Shown here: piece by piece, positions 33,201-43,300 of the stretch
How positions within the stretch are numbered: position 1 is the stretch's first letter
Layout: each line of letters starts with the position of its first letter
DNA from: Gigaspora rosea
Lineage: Eukaryota > Glomeromycota > Glomeromycetes > Diversisporales > Gigasporaceae
Length of the DNA stretch: 64,000 nucleotides
Reading direction: 5' to 3'
NCBI GenBank assembly: GCA_003550325.1
Contig: QKWP01000345.1
Coordinates: 62,001-126,000, forward strand
Translations under genes and position numbers: made by a program
Notes under the pieces: model-generated
Told to the model about the DNA's origin: nothing
What the model saw: only the letters and a program-made list of their open reading frames with translations
Database searches by the model: none

Positions 33201-33595
33201 AGAGTAGGTGGAAAAGACTGCTTCCAAATAGGAACAAGAACACTTAGAATAGATTTGATGGATCTATAAGCTCCATTTTTGATTTCTGATTGTTCAAGAC
33301 TAGGTTGAGGTTCGTCAATGCTAAAAGTTTCAATTCGAATTTTTTCATTCATCATATTTGTTATCACAATTCTTCGTTCTGCAACTTTATATTCTCGAAT
33401 AAGTTGAGGTTCAACAGCAGCCAATCTACGATAACTATCATGAGACAGTAAAGACTCATTACATGCTCTGATAGTGGCATCCAACTTAAGATGTTCCGTT
33501 TCTTTATTAAATGGTTGGTAATTTAACTTAACATTTTTATTATCAACGCCCAACTGAATATTATGTAAATGGACAGCCGGCTGTTGATTTTCCAT
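30260..33595 (-). CDS. RNase-H-type transposase of the TIR element (catalytic part)
   Basis: Four minus-strand exons are visible. Exon A (33595-33069) ends KPDHQY in phase 2. Exon B (31470 to about 31245) begins ICLYIGQEKYNSL. Exon C is 31085-30498 and exon D is 30433-30260. Exon A carries LKLGGDGHNVGRKQNHVM, exon B FFCGDWKFMYIIMG and FCLYCNCD, and exon C PDELHMLLRISDILME and WTWTSLMGPDKK. Exon C ends with PYMHVFAKHVPLFM and FSTSSIEKKNHNQ. The two GD motifs are likely acidic catalytic residues, by analogy with DDE enzymes. The intron between A and B is 1.6 kb and stuffed with other sequence. Exon C has a one-base frame slip near its start, close to 31070. The protein should cut at the element's ends and move it. 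The gene continues upstream into 33660-34670. Probably inactive as it stands. Confidence 0.75.
31482..31690. repeat. AAT/AAAT microsatellite
   Basis: About 200 bp of AATAATAAATAATTAAAAT-like repeats begin a few bases inside the transposase intron. Confidence 0.85.
31791..32075. mobile_element. MITE with GTAATTTTACGTAA-type ends
   Basis: Subterminal inverted blocks (ATTTTACGTAAGTTTC..., AAATTTCATGTAATTA and their complements ACAATTACATGAAATTTC, AAAGTTACGTAAAATTAC) bound about 285 bp. Shorter relatives lie in both duplication units (near 25645-25720 and 29930-30005), and half an end lies near 32170-32225. Confidence 0.55.
32341..32690 (+). pseudogene. Coiled-coil-like host gene fragment in the transposase intron
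   Basis: A plus-strand frame reads SEAKIKAKKEIETL, a stop, then FHFYNRKIKTIFRAV and PEFDKAIEAEKARTIKAKAA. It is Lys/Glu/Ala-rich and probably helical. No family was assigned. It sits in the intron between transposase exons A and B and is probably captured or inserted sequence. Confidence 0.35.
32700..33000 (-). pseudogene. Kinase-tail-like fragment
   Basis: One minus-strand frame gives YIELYKNCWDNDPTIQQAIPML, close to the C-terminal YxxLYxxCWxxxPxxRP pattern of the tyrosine-kinase-like proteins expanded in Glomeromycetes, but without the Arg-Pro. The preceding and following residues fall in other frames. I read it as a decayed remnant of a kinase-Sel1 gene. Confidence 0.35.
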
Positions 33596-33659
33596 AACAA
33601 ATTGATGTTGCGTGATTAGTGTTGAAAATTCTTTTTCGAAATCTTTTCCAAGGACAACA

Positions 33660-34670
33660 AATCGCTTATATCATCCTGATGTTGTTTGTATATTTGAAAA
33701 TGGTTGTTTTCTAGTATTTGTTTTATCATTAAGTATTGCGGGTTGTTTATCAAGATTTTCACAACTATCAAACTTTAAGTACCATTCAATTGCCTTGTTT
33801 TCATCTTTAGGAATGCCTATTCCATTCTGGTAGCAATTTCTGACACTTAATTGCCCATTTAAATTTCCACCTTCAGCAGATTTCAAGTACCATTCGAATG
33901 CCTTTTTTTTGTCTTTACGAACACCTTTTCCATTTTGATAACAACTCCCAACATTTAATTGTCTATCGGAATTTCTACCCTTGGCAGATTTCAGGTACCA
34001 TTCAAATGCTTTTTTTCATCTTTAGAAATTCCTATTCCATTTTTGTAGCAATTTCCAACATTTAATATCGCATTGGGATTTCCACCACCAGCAGATTTTA
34101 AGTACCATTCAAATGCCTTTGTCTCATTTTTAAGAACACCTATTCCATGTTGGTAGCAATTTTCAACAATTAATTGTCTATTGGGATTTCTGCCTTTAGC
34201 AGTTCAAGTACCATTCAAATGCCTTTTTTTCGTTTTCATGAATATTTGTTCTATTCTGAAGGCAATTTCCAACTCTTGATTGTTCATCAAAGTTCGCACC
34301 CTTTAGCAGCTTTCAAATACCATTTGAATGCCCTTTCTTCATCTATATCATTTTGGTAACAACTTTCAGTATTGAATTGTTTGTTAGAACTTTCGTTTTC
34401 AGTATGCTTTTGGTCAACAATATAAACTGAACTTGTTCTGTATTTTTGCTTTTTCTTATTTGAACCTGGGCGCCAATCAAATAATACAAGTTCAGCATAA
34501 TGTTTATTGCATAGTTGGTCATATAAACTAAGTTCAATCTTTAAATTTGGAGCTGCAGGACTTTGCATAGCTTTAGGTAAAAGTTCTAGCATCAATGCAC
34601 GAAACTTTTCTTTAAGGTCATTCTTGCCACATACTGCACATGGTCCTGTGTTTTTACGTGGTCTAACCAT
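33660..34670 (-). pseudogene. Transposase N-terminal zinc domain with embedded Sel1 repeats
   Basis: Translation from the ATG at 34670 starts MVRPRKNTGPCAVCGKNDLK and includes LCNKHYAEL, a plausible CxxC...CxxH zinc-binding domain, then a basic linker (SNKKKQKYRTSS). From about 34380 to 33735 there are six Sel1-like repeats of about 36 residues, such as NCYQNGIGIPKDENKAIEWY. Sel1 repeats are alpha-alpha protein-interaction units. After them QDDISDLLSLEK and then FEKEFSTLITQHQFVMENQQ lead straight into transposase exon A. Frame slips occur near 34290, inside the third and fourth repeats, and just before exon A. Either the transposase gene captured a Sel1 block or two genes fused here. Confidence 0.6.
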
Positions 34671-34926
34671 TAGAATTGTTACTAGCAAAAGTTTGGGATG
34701 ACAAAAAATGGGTTTAGGATGTCGAAAACCAGAGTCTTGTCGAATATAAATATAAAATTTCTAAGCGTAATATAATTTATAAGAAGAGTTATGTTGGTTT
34801 TATGAATATCCAAATTTTACTAGTGTATTTGAATGAATAACCAATCAGCATGAGATTCGTGATCATCACATCAGAAATAGATCCGCCCATATGATGATAT
34901 TAATAAAAAATATTGAATATATTAGC

Positions 34927-35438
34927 TAGTGATACGGGTCGACCCCGGTCCAACGGCCGGGTCAATGGGCAGGTTGACCCTCAGCCTGCACCCTTGTGGG
35001 CCAGGCCGGTTGATAAGAAAAGTGTTAGAATTATTTTTCTTCTAAGACTCTTCTAAGCATATTTTTAGGCTAGAAATTTAATAAAAATCGGCTAGTTATT
35101 TATATTAATGTGAAAGAAGTTTGCTTATTTAGGTAATAAATTGGCAAACAGAAAATATAATATAAGGATCAGAAATGATCGGTGGCATAGACAATTAATT
35201 AACATAAAATACTAACATGGCGAATGTTTCTCAAGGACAAAAGAATAAAAATTAAATCGTTTAATATCACAAGAGCTCGACAAGAAACTACCTGATGGCC
35301 TTTTGCACATTTAATATAGATATGTTGACTGATTTTGATTAGAAAAAAATTATACTAGCAAAAGGTTGGCCTGGTTGACCAGCCTGAGCTTTTTTAGGAT
35401 CGACCCAGCCCACGATTTTTTCATCAACCGTATCACTA
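34927..35438. mobile_element. hAT-type MITE, TSD ATATTAGC
   Basis: The ends TAGTGATACGG and CCGTATCACTA are flanked by identical 8-bp ATATTAGC (34919-34926, 35439-35446). The unbroken relative at 9283 has that octamer-like site once. Subterminal GGTCGACCC, GGCCTGGTTGACC and complementary motifs occur at both ends. There is no gene. Confidence 0.9.
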
Positions 35439-35446
35439 ATATTAGC

Positions 35447-35660
35447 AAATACTGAGAAAAATTACATTTCAAAGATTTAGATTATTGATTTCTAGATTTT
35501 TCCATTTTTTGTAAATTTTTGATCAGAATTTTTGCCGTCCGGATTTTCTGATAATTACTAATTTTTTCATCAATTCTTATAGTTTGTAGTTTTATACTGA
35601 TCTACCAACCAATAAAACAATGGTAATCCAAAATGTGATCAGCTTGCTAAAACTAAAGTA
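35447..35660. repeat. Right block of the split dispersed repeat
   Basis: This matches 9290-9500 through ATTGATTTCTAG, TTTTTGCCGTCCGGATTTTC, CTACCAACCAATAAAA and GTGATCAGCTTGCTAAAACT. Confidence 0.65.
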
Positions 35661-35764
35661 GCAATATGATCAAGGTATTATGCATTAACGCTATTCATTG
35701 GTTATACAGCCCAAGTTATGATCAAGAATGTCATCACAATTCAACTTCATTAGCAATATAGGGA

Positions 35765-35930
35765 ACCCTCATTGATATCAACCCATTTGGATTAGACAAT
35801 TATGTTGATATATATAAGGGTTGATAACAAAGAGGTAAATTTTATTGTCTGGACTCAATTTTTACAAGTTTAGATTGATATTAATAAGGGTTAATATCAA
35901 TTAAGTTGATATTAATGAGGGTCACCTGTA
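35765..35930. mobile_element. Small MITE with ACCCTCATTGATATCAAC ends
   Basis: Inverted ends ACCCTCATTGATATCAAC and GTTGATATTAATGAGGGT bound about 165 bp with further GGGTTGATA / TTAATATCAA pairs inside. The target duplication is not clear. Confidence 0.65.
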
Positions 35931-36238
35931 CCAAATCAACCTCAACCACATAGTAACACAGTATCATAGGAAATTTTTTCACCTGACAAAATCAGCTAAT
36001 TCAATTGCCATATAATGCAATTTCTGACTGATTACTACATTTCTATAGAAATATAAATTAAAAGCCCCAATAACTTTATTGTCCAGAGCATAGTAGAAGA
36101 CTTACTAGAGAGCAATAGACCAATTTTGTATGTGTCAGGTTCTGCTCACATAATATTAAGCCAATTAGCATTTCAAAACATATAAACAGTTTAACACAGA
36201 TCAGCCCGATATGATGAATAATCCCATAAAAATTATTT

Positions 36239-36600
36239 TTTTTTTAAATGTTAGAGATGAGACCTTGTAAAAGATTATTATTAAAAGTTCCTACATGATT
36301 ATCTGCTATATATTATACTCCGGACTTTAATGTTTCATATTTTTCTAGTTATTACTACTTTCTTCCAATATTATCTACTTATTAGTATGCATTACCTATC
36401 AAATTATTACACATTTTTGGGTAACAAATACCATATCTTTGTATAGTAAATTTTCACTACCACATTCTTTGTAATAGTTGTATATCTTACCTTATTGTGT
36501 TATTGTATATAAAGGTTTGCTATATGTAACAAAAAAAGAATCTTTTAAAGAATCTTAGAAAATTATATATAATGAATAATAAATAAATTGCTCTCACAAT
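36239..36600 (-). mobile_element. Second copy of the poly(A) retroposon family
   Basis: On the minus strand the sequence ends ACAAGGTCTCATCTCTAACA TTTA plus about 10 A, like the 3' part of 21951-22124. ATAAAAATTAT occurs on both sides (about 36227 and 36603) and may be the target duplication. If so, the element is about 360 bp, longer at its 5' end than the first copy. The boundaries are approximate. Confidence 0.5.
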
Positions 36601-36654
36601 AATATAAAAATTATCTTTTTTTAATATTCTAATGTTTATAGTAAGGATTGGAAT

Positions 36655-37595
36655 TAGTTAAAAAATTAACTAATTGATTAATTAACTAATCAACTAATTG
36701 ACTAATCAATTAATCAACTAGTTAATTAGTCAATTAGTCAATTAGTTGATTAGTCAACTAATCGGTTAGTCAACAAATCGGTTAGTCAACAAATCAGTTA
36801 GAGGGACTATTAAAACCAGGTTTTTTATATGTTTTTTATTATTTAATTAAAATTAGAGTAAGGGTTAGCAGTTAGTTAGGAGTTAGGGCTAAAAATGTAT
36901 TTTATAAATAAAATTACCTTCTTAGCATTTTTTATTAATGCTCTAAGACAGGTTTTAGATATCTGTTTCTTGTATTTTTAGTGGTGTTTGCTTTTTTTTT
37001 GTTTTTGTTTATTAGTAAAAAACAAAATTTTATAATTTGATTGGCTGTTAGTTATATGTATAAACTTGGCTTTAATAGATCTTTTGATTAGCAGATTAGT
37101 TAATTAGTCAACTAGTCAATTGTCAATTAGTCAATTATTTGATTAGTCAATTAATCAACTAGTCAATTAGTTAATTAGTTAGCTAGTCAACTATAAAAAA
37201 AATAAATAAACAAAAGACAAATACCAGGAATTTAGCAATGAATTATGAAATAGATTGATTATTAACAAGAAAGTAAGCAAATTCTAGATTATAATTAGAT
37301 AGTAAACAGGTTTATAAAAATATATATTATAGAATATATATATGTATGAATATGCATATATAAGTTGTATATAAAACATGAGTTTGTGAATCTATATATG
37401 ATAATATATTTGATTATATATAATAAAATATTGTTTAATACTAGTTTTATCTCAGTAATACTAGGAACAAAAATAATCAGCTAATTAACTAGTTGATTAA
37501 TTTACTAATTAACTAGTTAACTAATCAACTAATTGACTAGTCAATTAATTGACTAATCAATTAATTAACTAATTGATTAACTGACTATAAAACCT
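36655..37595. repeat. Three blocks of TAGTCAATTAGT satellite
   Basis: Blocks at 36655-36800, 37080-37195 and 37475-37590 consist of 7-8 bp units such as CTAATCAA, TTAGTCAA and ACTAGTTA in both orientations. They frame non-coding CpG-poor DNA and can form extended foldbacks. They may be the arms of a decayed large palindromic element. Confidence 0.6.
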
Positions 37596-38200
37596 CTGGG
37601 TTCTTGGATTGGGATCTGGATTGCAATTGGGAAAAAAAGTGATTAGGGGTAAGAAAAACTCTTGAGAAAGAAACCAGAAGAAGAATAGAAAGGTACTGGG
37701 GTCTGGTGAACTTCACAAGGGCAGAAGTAGTTAATAGTAGTGGTTGCAGGTAACCCATAACTGCAAGTGTAGGCCTTAATGAATGTGTAAGTTACTAAAG
37801 CATAGGTGATACCTGTGTGAGATAAAAAAAATGCTCTACCAAGTCTCCCACTAAGGATAAATTAGTTCTAAAAGTATAGTACAGAATCCAAAACTGTGTT
37901 TTAGTAATACAAGATAAACTAGCAAGAGGCAAGAATCAGAGGGTTTAAATAGGCAATGCTAGTATATAAGTTGTAGATATGGCAGCTAGTGTAGGACCTT
38001 TGGGTGGCTACTTAAATAGGCAACCAAAAGTTGCAGGTGTGGCTAGTTGTACTCTTGTCAATATACAAATAGCAGATGTTCTCCATATAGGACACCGAGG
38101 TTCATAACATCTTGAATAAATACCAAAATCCCCAAAGTGAGCACTTTGAATAATAAAAAAAAAAGAAATAATTTATTCATCACCTGGATGAATTATTTAC
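37595..38200. other. Unassigned CpG-poor DNA
   Basis: Less AT-rich than its surroundings but almost without CpG, and without a credible open frame. It shows short direct repeats (AGTTGCAGGTGTGGCTAG, TTAAATAGGCAA). It is probably an old, methylation-decayed element. Confidence 0.35.
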
Positions 38201-38202
38201 CC

Positions 38203-38375
38203 CTTCTTCAAATAAAAATAAACCCTAGTTATATTAGGATTAGGGTTAGAGTTAAAGTTATAATTAGGGTTAGGGTTAGGTACCCCTTCTTCAAATAAAA
38301 ATAAAACCCTAGTTATATTAAGATTAGGGTTAGAGTTAAAGTTATAATTAGGGTTAGGGTTAGGATTAGAATTAA
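38203..38375. repeat. Two tandem ~80-bp units with telomere-like TTAGGG
   Basis: Each unit reads CCCTTCTTCAAATAAAAATA...CCCTAG...TTAGGGTTAGAG...AATTAGGGTTAGGGTTAGG. The CCCTAG and TTAGGG pairs make each unit a foldback. These are interstitial telomere-like repeats inside a MITE-like unit, not a telomere. Confidence 0.7.
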
Positions 38376-39106
38376 ATTTAAAATATAATTACAAGAGGAG
38401 TATTTTTTGTTAAAAATGTGACAGGGGTTACCCTAGTAAAATTTTGAAATAGCATAATATGGGTGAGGAATATCAAATCTCACCTTGGGTGAGGAATAAA
38501 TGTACCCAAAAAAAAATAGTAATATAATACCTTGTTTTAAAGTGACATTAAATGGATTATGCATTGTATCAAAAAGCTTAAATTTTAGAGAAATAGTAGT
38601 AATTTGAAGAATTGATAGTATCTTGTATAATCTAGTGGTCAGAATTGAATAATTTTTATACTATTCAATTCATCTTGATAAGATAAATCGAATAATATAA
38701 AGTTTATCCAATTCTGATCACTGGATTACAAAATTTTATTGATTATATATTGCACAAAAATGATTCTTGAAAGAAATTTTGTTGAAGTGTAAATATGGCA
38801 AATAATTGCAATATCTTGTGATGCAGTAATCAGAACTAGGCAAGCTTGGTACTATTCAATTTGTCTCATCAAGATAAATTGAATTGTATAAAAATTATTC
38901 AATTCTGTTTATTAAATCATGAGATATCAAAAATCACCAAATTACCCTTCTTAGCAAATTACCTCTATTCACTTTATATAACTTTTTAATAGTAAATCAC
39001 CACAATACAGCAATAGTCAGTAAGTTTTGTAACAAAATTCTTAAATTAAATTAGATAAAAACAACAATTGTTAATTCAAATACAGCATATTATCATACTA
39101 ACTAAA

Positions 39107-39468
39107 GCTATACAAAGTTGATTTTTATTTTGCATTATATGAAATCAGAAAACACATGTCAGTCAGTTTTTTTTTTTTTAATTTACTATAAATTAACAGA
39201 ATAATGTTCATATCTAAGTTATGCAAGTTTAATTTTTATTTTGCACAACAAAAAATCAAAAAATAGGGTCAACAGTCACATTTTTTCTGTTAGTCCTATT
39301 AGACAATTAAGGAAAATTAAGGTCTCTATTAGATGAAAATAGCAAAAAAAATAAATATCAAAAATTGAACAATTTGAACAATTAGGATCTAAAAAAAAAT
39401 TTTAAAAAAAATAAAAAAAATGGGTCAGTGGGCAATGCAAAGTGAACAATCAACCTTATAAGGCCTAA
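39107..39468. mobile_element. CpG-free fossil of the GGCCACGCAAAG Harbinger MITE family
   Basis: This aligns along its whole length with 61850-62219 (TTTTTATTTTGCATTATATG, AATAATGTTCATATCTAA, TTTCTGTTAGTCCTATTAGA, ATCTAAAAAAAAA). It has no CG dinucleotide at all: positions that are CG in the better copies are TG or CA. It is an old methylated copy. Confidence 0.7.
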
Positions 39469-39559
39469 CAAGTTATAAACAAAACTTTTATATCAAATTA
39501 TGGTAGGAATTATGAATGTTAATTCCAGAACCAACTAATTCAACTATGTTATTGCAGCC

Positions 39560-39735
39560 TTACAGTATTTCAACATATTACACTACAACAATAGCATCAT
39601 AATATTTAAATACAACAGCATTATAGTATTTCAATATAATGGCATTACAGCATTATGGCATGGCATTATGGCATTATGGCATTACGGCATTGCGGCATGG
39701 CATTATGGCATTAAGGTACAAAGTAATTACAGCTA
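39560..39735. repeat. GGCATTATGG minisatellite
   Basis: Iterated TACAGTATTTCAAC, GCATTATAG and GGCATTATGGCATTACGG units; same family as 22565-22740. The element is continued, after the hAT insertion, at 41924-41965. Confidence 0.65.
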
Positions 39736-39890
39736 ATAATATAGCACATGCTGTAACTAGTGTTCCGCAAAAGATCTGGGTCCAGTCCGGGTCCAGTCCG
39801 GTCTGTTGAATGGACCAAGTTCGGACCCTTAATTTATCAGAATCAATACGGGTTCAGACCAAACAAAGATCCGCCTGGGTAATACCTGGT

Positions 39891-40219
39891 AGGGTTCCGC
39901 AATTTGATTTGATCTTCAAATATTTGAATCAAATATTTGATCAAATTCAAATTCAAATTCAAATTTGACTATATTTGATTTGATCAAATTCAAATATGGC
40001 CAAATTTGATTTGATTTGATCAAATTCAAATATGGCCAAATTTGATTTGATTTGACAAATATTTGATTTGATTTGAAAATTACTATTAAAAATTCAAATT
40101 CAAATCAAATTCAAATTCAAATATTTGAATCAAATCAAATTCAAATCAGGGTCAATTTGATTTGATCAAATTCAAATTGATCCAATATTTGATTTGATTT
40201 GAATTTGAGGAACCCTAAT
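39891..40219. mobile_element. Nested element made of CAAATTTGA repeats
   Basis: The ends TAGGGTTCCGCAA and TGAGGAACCCTA bound about 330 bp composed of overlapping TTTGATTTGATC / CAAATTCAAATT units. The flanks ATACCTGG and ATATCCAG may be an 8-bp duplication changed by three transitions. Probably hAT-like. Confidence 0.65.
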
Positions 40220-40469
40220 ATCCAGTCCGGTCTTATTAGAATAATACTGATTGCTGATTGGCTGATTTTCACTATTTTCACTTTAGGACAACCAACATGA
40301 GCGATATAAAATATGTCAACAAATTAATTATATAACCTAACCTTTTAATATTACAGTATTACGTAATACCTATCACTATTCGTGTAATATGTTATTATGA
40401 AAGTTTATTTTATATCCGGAATTTATGAAAATAGCTATAATCGTTTCTTAGTGAAGACATATAGCTTAC

Positions 40470-41775
40470 AGCTATTTTCATAATTCCTGGAACACCTGAT
40501 AAAATTGACCAAATGATGTTTTGGCCGATTTGATTAAGTTTATGATTTCAGGGAATAAGAATTAGATACGCAATTTAATAAGATCAGGTGACTAATATAT
40601 ATTACAATAAGACTAAATATCGTAAGTCATAAAATTTCAATTCCTATCCTTTGGCGCTCAAACGAAGCCTTTATTCATTTCTAATTATTTTTCGACGAAA
40701 ATTTGTTTTTAAAAAATTGAATTAAATTTCAATTCCTATTCTTTGGCGCTCAAACGAAGCCTTTATTCATTTCTAATTATTTTTCGACGAAAATTTATTT
40801 TTAAAAAATTGAATTAAATTTCAATTCCTATTCTTTGGCAATATCCATTTTCGTTCAAACGAAGCCTTTATTCATTTCTAATTATTTTTCGTTTCTTGTC
40901 AAAGACGAAAAATTCGTTTTTAAAAAATTGAATTAAATTTTCAATTCCTATATCCATTTCGTTCAAATGAAGCCTTTATTCACTTCTAATTATTTTTCGT
41001 TTCATGTCAAAGATGAAAAATTCGTTTTTAAAAAATTGAATTAAATTTCAATTCCTATTTTTTGGCAAGATTCATTTTCGTTCAAACAGAGTCTTCATTC
41101 ATTTCTATTATTTTTCGTTTTTGTCGAAGACGAAAATTTAGGTTTAAAAAATTGTATAAAACTTCAATTCCTATTCTTTGACAGATCCATATTCGTTCAA
41201 ACGAAGGCATTTTTTCATTCTTAATTATTTTTCGTTTCTTGTCGAAGACAAAAAATTCAGTTTTAAAAAATTAAACTAAATTTCGATTCCAATTCTTTGG
41301 GCAAGATCCATTTTCGTTCAAACGAAGGCATTTATTTATTTATAATTATTTTTCGATCTTGTCGAAAACGAAAAATTTATTTTTAAAGAATTTGGGATAT
41401 CTCAATTCATGATAATATTTAACTTTTTTAATAGTGGCACCTGTTCGAGTAATATATTTGCTATAAAAGTCTAATTTATATTCGATTCCTTTTACATTTC
41501 TTGTTAAGGTTTATTGGTTGACATGAACAGTTTTTTCCACAAATTTTCGTACAAACTAAGCACATCAATCATGTTGGACAATTATTCGAACGAAAATTTA
41601 AAATCATTGACATTATTGTATGACAATCGTAAAATGATCATTATGATACAAAAATAGCTTTTATTATGTAATTATTTTATTATACCGAATCAATAACTTA
41701 TCGAATTCGGCCGAAACATCATTCGGTCAATTTTTATCAGGTGTTCCAGGAATTATGAAAATAGCAGTAATCAAC
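40470..41775. mobile_element. Nested TIR element, CAGCTATTTTCATAATTCCTGG ends
   Basis: Inverted ends of about 80 bp (CAGCTATTTTCATAATTCCT..., GGAACACCTGATAAAA, TGTTTTGGCCGA and complements) flank a minisatellite. The same terminal sequence, as a 178-bp element, is at 45369-45546, with TA on both sides. That suggests a Tc1/mariner-like family. A stray opposite end lies just outside at about 40425-40445. Confidence 0.7.
40636..41400. repeat. Minisatellite, seven units of ~90-120 bp
   Basis: Units start AATTTCAATTCCTATTCTTT near 40636, 40725, 40818, 40936, 41042, 41157 and 41278, and contain CAAACGAAGCCTTTATTCAT and TTTTTAAAAAATTGAATTAA. The first two units are shorter and nearly identical; the later ones carry an extra TTTCGTTTCTTGTC stretch and diverge progressively. 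Confidence 0.85.
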
Positions 41776-41923
41776 TATCCATAAATTTCACGGATCCGGA
41801 CCGGACTCGGATCTAAGTGATACGAGTTCGGACCCTAACTTTAGATCCGAACCGATGTTCGGACCAGGTCCGGATCTTTAAAATACCCGCCCGGTCCGAA
41901 TCATGCGGAACACCAGCTGTAAC

Positions 41924-42430
41924 CATATTAATTTGCCAAATTAATTCTACTACCAACACTAGGTTTATACTCTGTAATTCCATTCTTTATTAATAACCAT
42001 TCTTATTTTCTATTACTTCATCTGAAGTGATAGCAGATCATATAATCAAAAAGAGAAACAGTCACATGGTGCCTCAACCTCTGCCTCAGAAGGCCCGCAC
42101 ATGTAAAGAATCAAACGGCATGGGAAGTTTATATGCTGTTTATATGCAAACTTGGACAACGCATGTCAATGACATATGTATTGGCGCAAACTAGATGGAA
42201 ACAGGAATGGGCATTGAAAGAAATCAAATAAGTATAAGAATCAAGAAGGATATAATCTGAACAGCCAAGGCTCAAATAAAAAATTCTCATAACTCATCCA
42301 CTCCTAGACAAGGAACATATGATTCTATTATCTCTTCACTCAGCCAGCTTGCTGTGGCAAGTAGGAAACCACCAGCTGTTCCCACAGCAACCACCCAATG
42401 CAATCGTTTTGCATTACATAAATCTGCAGC
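41924..42430. repeat. End of the GGCATTA repeat and CpG-poor copy of the 21756-22470 repeat
   Basis: 41924-41965 is the end of the minisatellite element (complement of 22567-22600). From about 42025 the sequence aligns with 21760-22340 without the poly(A) insert. CpG sites there are mostly TG/CA here, for example in the block ACCACCAGCTGTTCCCACAG. Confidence 0.6.
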
Positions 42431-42449
42431 ATGGATCTGTCAGGTTGGA

Positions 42450-42459
<10 letters not shown>

Positions 42460-42480
<21 letters not shown>

Positions 42481-43000
42481 TTACTGTAAATAATAGAATA
42501 ATGTTCACATCTAAGTTTATGCAAGGTTAATTTTTCATTTTTGCACAACAAGGAAAAAAATTGGTCAGCAGTCATACAGTATTTTTTTTTCAATAAGTCT
42601 TATTGGACAATTATGGGAAATTAAGGTCTCCATCAGTGACACCAGATGAGAATAGAGGAAAAAAAATTAATGTCCAATTGGGATCTAAAAAAAAAAAATT
42701 TCTTTTGAAAAAATGAGTTGGCTGGTAGTGCAAAATGAAAAATCAACTTTGTATGGCCTTAGGTCTAAGGCTGCGCAAAGTTGATTTTTTTTGCATTACA
42801 TGGAACTTGAAAACTTGGGTCGGTCGGTCGAATTTTTTTTTTTAATTTACTGTAAATTAATAGAATAATGTTCACATTTAAGGTTACAAAGTTAATTTTT
42901 CATTTTGGAATCAAAAAATTGAGCCGGCAGTCATATTTTTTCTGTTAGTCCTATCAGATAATTACGGAAATTAAGGAACATGGATGCAAAAGTCTCAAAG
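42460..43000. mobile_element. Two partial GGCCACGCAAAG-family MITE copies
   Basis: 42480-42765 matches the right two thirds of the family, ending CAACTTTGTATGGCC TTA. 42770-43000 matches the left part, starting AAGGCTGCGCAAAGTTGATT. An (AT)n run at 42449-42472 precedes the first copy. Confidence 0.65.
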
Positions 43001-43216
43001 AGCAAGATTGGGGTAAAAATTTTCCATAAACTACAATACAGTAACTAATGATTTCAATTATAATGAAAACAATTCTTCGTGTTAATGTTAAATACGTACG
43101 GTACAAGTTTTCAGTAGCTTAAGACAATACTGTAGTAAAGTAATTATGAATGGAAATTAAAACTTTGAAGATCACACTTTGCTTGTTATATATGAATTCT
43201 CTAAATATAATATAAT

Positions 43217-43300
43217 GTCAGTCTATAATAATATCGGCAGTCTATATTAATATCGGCAGTCTATAATAATAATATAGGCAGTCTATAATAATATAGATAG
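43217..43300. repeat. GTCTATAATAATATCGGCA tandem repeat
   Basis: Four units of about 19-22 bp (GTCTATAATAATATCGGCA). Confidence 0.85.

Larger units (their letters stand above)
22981..34888. mobile_element. ~11.9-kb TIR DNA transposon with two genes, superfamily unassigned
   Basis: The ends are GGGCGGATTTGTTTC on the left and the complement of GGGCGGATCTATTTC on the right, with TGATGATCA a little further in on both sides. The flanks read ATAT on both sides (22977-22980, 34889-34892), or CATATG if the outer G/C is counted as target. The matching unbroken repeat at 9266 reads ACATATGATT, which confirms the insertion site. Inside are a plus-strand zinc-finger gene near the left end and a minus-strand RNase-H-type transposase near the right end. 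There is also a large internal tandem duplication, several nested MITEs and a retroposed copy. The transposase family is one I associate with Glomeromycete and cnidarian genomes, but I cannot name its superfamily. Confidence 0.75.
39758..41915. mobile_element. 2.16-kb non-autonomous hAT-type element, TSD GCTGTAAC
   Basis: The ends TAGTGTTCCGCA and TGCGGAACACCA are flanked by identical GCTGTAAC at 39750-39757 and 41916-41923. Subterminal GGTCCAGTCCGGGTCC and complement lie at both ends. No transposase is present; two further elements are nested inside (39891-40219 and about 40470-41775). Confidence 0.85.

Noticed and set aside
36655-37595. Possible CRISPR-like or regularly spaced repeat array
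   Set aside because: Units are 7-8 bp, irregular, in both orientations and without unique spacers; a eukaryotic satellite.
38203-38375. Possible true telomere or chromosome end
   Set aside because: Runs are short, degenerate, inverted and embedded in repeats on both sides.
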